From contig CAAFZG010000057.1 in the NCBI GenBank assembly GCA_900767505.1, positions 1 through 7,307 of the forward strand: a stretch of DNA of 7,307 nt. Reading direction: 5' to 3'. Positions 6,411 to 7,307 of this stretch are shown one piece after another. The notes beneath the pieces are model-generated. The model ran no database searches. It was not told the origin of the DNA and saw only the letters and a list, made by a program, of their open reading frames with translations. Both the position numbers and the translations under genes were made by a program. How positions within the stretch are numbered: the first letter of the stretch is position 1; every line of letters begins with the position of its first letter. This DNA comes from Methanomassiliicoccales archaeon (lineage in GTDB: Archaea; Thermoplasmatota; Thermoplasmata; Methanomassiliicoccales; Methanomethylophilaceae).

Positions 6411-6418
6411 CGGTTCAA

Positions 6419-7307
6419 ATGGCAAAAGTCTGCATCAACATCGCTTGGCCGTATGCCAACGGCACAATTCATCTGGGTCACGTGGCGGGCTCGCTGCTTC
6501 CACCCGACATATTCAGCAGGTACAACCGTCTGATCGGCAACGAGGTCCTCATGGTAGGGGGATCGGATCAGCACGGGACGCCTATCACGGTCTCCGCAGA
6601 GAAGTGCGGAATGACCCCCGAGACATACGCCGAGAAGTATCACGAGATCAACAAGAAGGCCATAGAGGACCTCTCGATAGAGTACAGCCTGTTCAACAAG
6701 ACCCACTGCCCCACGCACGTGAAGGTCGTCCAGGAAATATTCAAAGACCTCCTGGGCAAGGGCTACATCTACACCAAGCAGACGGATCAGTACTACTGCC
6801 CCAAATGCTCCAGGTTCCTTCCGGACAGGTACGTCGAGGGCGTCTGTCCCAAATGCGGTGCGGAGAAGACCCGCAGCGACCAGTGCGATGCATGCGGAAC
6901 GACCTTCGAGCCCGGCGACCTTCTGAAGCCGTACTGCACCCTGTGCGGCACCGCCCCCGAGATAAGGCCCACGGAGCACTTCTTCCTGAAGCTCAGCGCA
7001 TTCAGGGACCAGCTCCTGGAGTTCGTGTCGTCCAAGGACTACTGGAGGCCCAACGTTAAGGCGTTCACCAAGAACTGGCTGGAGGACGGCCTCTACGACA
7101 GGGCCATCACCAGGGACATGTCCTGGGGAATACCGATCCCGATCGAGGGATGGGACGATAAGGTGATCTACGTGTGGTTCGAGGCCGTCATCGGATACCT
7201 CAGCGCATCCGTGGAGTACTCCAAGATGATCGGGAAGCCCGACTACTGGAAGGAGTTCTGGATGGACCCCGAGGTCAGGCACTACTACTTCATCGGAAAG
7301 GACAACA
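6419..7307 (+). CDS. metG: Methionyl-tRNA synthetase, N-terminal 296 residues (3' truncated)
   Basis: This class I aminoacyl-tRNA synthetase attaches methionine to tRNA-Met, including the initiator, in the cytoplasm. The visible part starts with NIAWPYANGTIHLGH, containing the ATP-binding HIGH-type motif HLGH (18-21), followed by GGSDQHGTPI (47-56). The connective domain has four CxxC pairs at 127/130, 143/146, 156/159 and 173/176, the two-zinc-knuckle arrangement typical of archaeal and many bacterial enzymes. Further on come RPTEHFF (183-189), SWGIPIP, the VWFEA segment and YYFIGKDN, the motif just before the window ends. The KMSKS loop, anticodon-binding domain and any C-terminal tRNA-binding domain lie outside. 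The reading frame is open to the last base with no stop. All catalytic-domain motifs are intact. The neighbouring MATE genes have no evident functional link to methionine charging. Confidence 0.96.
   Translation, partial: MAKVCINIAWPYANGTIHLGHVAGSLLPPDIFSRYNRLIGNEVLMVGGSDQHGTPITVSAEKCGMTPETYAEKYHEINKKAIEDLSIEYSLFNKTHCPTHVKVVQEIFKDLLGKGYIYTKQTDQYYCPKCSRFLPDRYVEGVCPKCGAEKTRSDQCDACGTTFEPGDLLKPYCTLCGTAPEIRPTEHFFLKLSAFRDQLLEFVSSKDYWRPNVKAFTKNWLEDGLYDRAITRDMSWGIPIPIEGWDDKVIYVWFEAVIGYLSASVEYSKMIGKPDYWKEFWMDPEVRHYYFIGKDN

Noticed and set aside
6401..6418. metG start at the in-frame ATG at 6401
   Set aside because: It is only 9 nt after the TATA-like box, and the family N-terminus and a GGAG site both favour 6419.
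5133..6533. 466-codon + strand open frame across the second MATE gene and the start of metG
   Set aside because: It is an Arg/His/Gly-rich shadow frame. Both overlapped genes are well supported by motifs.
6308..7282. 324-codon - strand open frame antisense to metG
   Set aside because: The opposite strand encodes an unmistakable methionyl-tRNA synthetase. The antisense product is Val/Leu/Gly-rich with no motif.

Overview
The window is archaeal. The clearest evidence is an intact ribosome-recycling ATPase of the ABCE1/RLI type, a family found in archaea and eukaryotes but not bacteria, together with a two-zinc-knuckle methionyl-tRNA synthetase and AT-rich TATA-like boxes about 20-22 nt before start codons in otherwise GC-rich DNA. 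The protein flavour, the G/C-ending codons with many AGG arginines, and the absence of TAG among the six visible stop codons (four TGA, two TAA) suggest a euryarchaeon related to Thermoplasmatota, possibly Methanomassiliicoccales. That placement is an inference from memory of such proteins, not a search result.

Layout, left to right. (1) The 3' end of an unrecognised gene on the + strand, 1-324, converges on and overlaps by 23 bp the gene that follows. (2) A two-gene unit on the - strand, transcribed from about 1607 down to 302, encodes a PHP-domain metal-dependent phosphoesterase with a C-terminal membrane-spanning segment. Its end overlaps by 23 bp the start of a small stand-alone YqfO/NIF3-type PII-like (CutA-fold) protein. 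(3) A 114-bp gap holds a terminator-like hairpin for the next gene. (4) The ABCE1/RLI gene lies at 1722-3488 on the - strand. (5) A 131-bp divergent promoter region carries one TATA-like box facing each way. (6) On the + strand, two adjacent paralogous MATE-family transporter genes overlap by one base in TGATG. (7) After 31 bp comes the start of metG, methionyl-tRNA synthetase, which runs off the right edge before its KMSKS motif.

Two genes are core translation functions (ribosome recycling and methionine charging). The MATE pair between them probably exports cationic or amphipathic compounds, with unknown substrates. The PHP/PII-like pair is the least explained part. No RNA gene, mobile element, CRISPR array or long repeat was seen, and no gene-free stretch exceeds 300 bases. 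I did not find a clear new defence or mobile system. The observations most worth following are the membrane-anchored PHP protein coupled to a PII-like protein, the tandem MATE duplication, and the apparently leaderless promoters.
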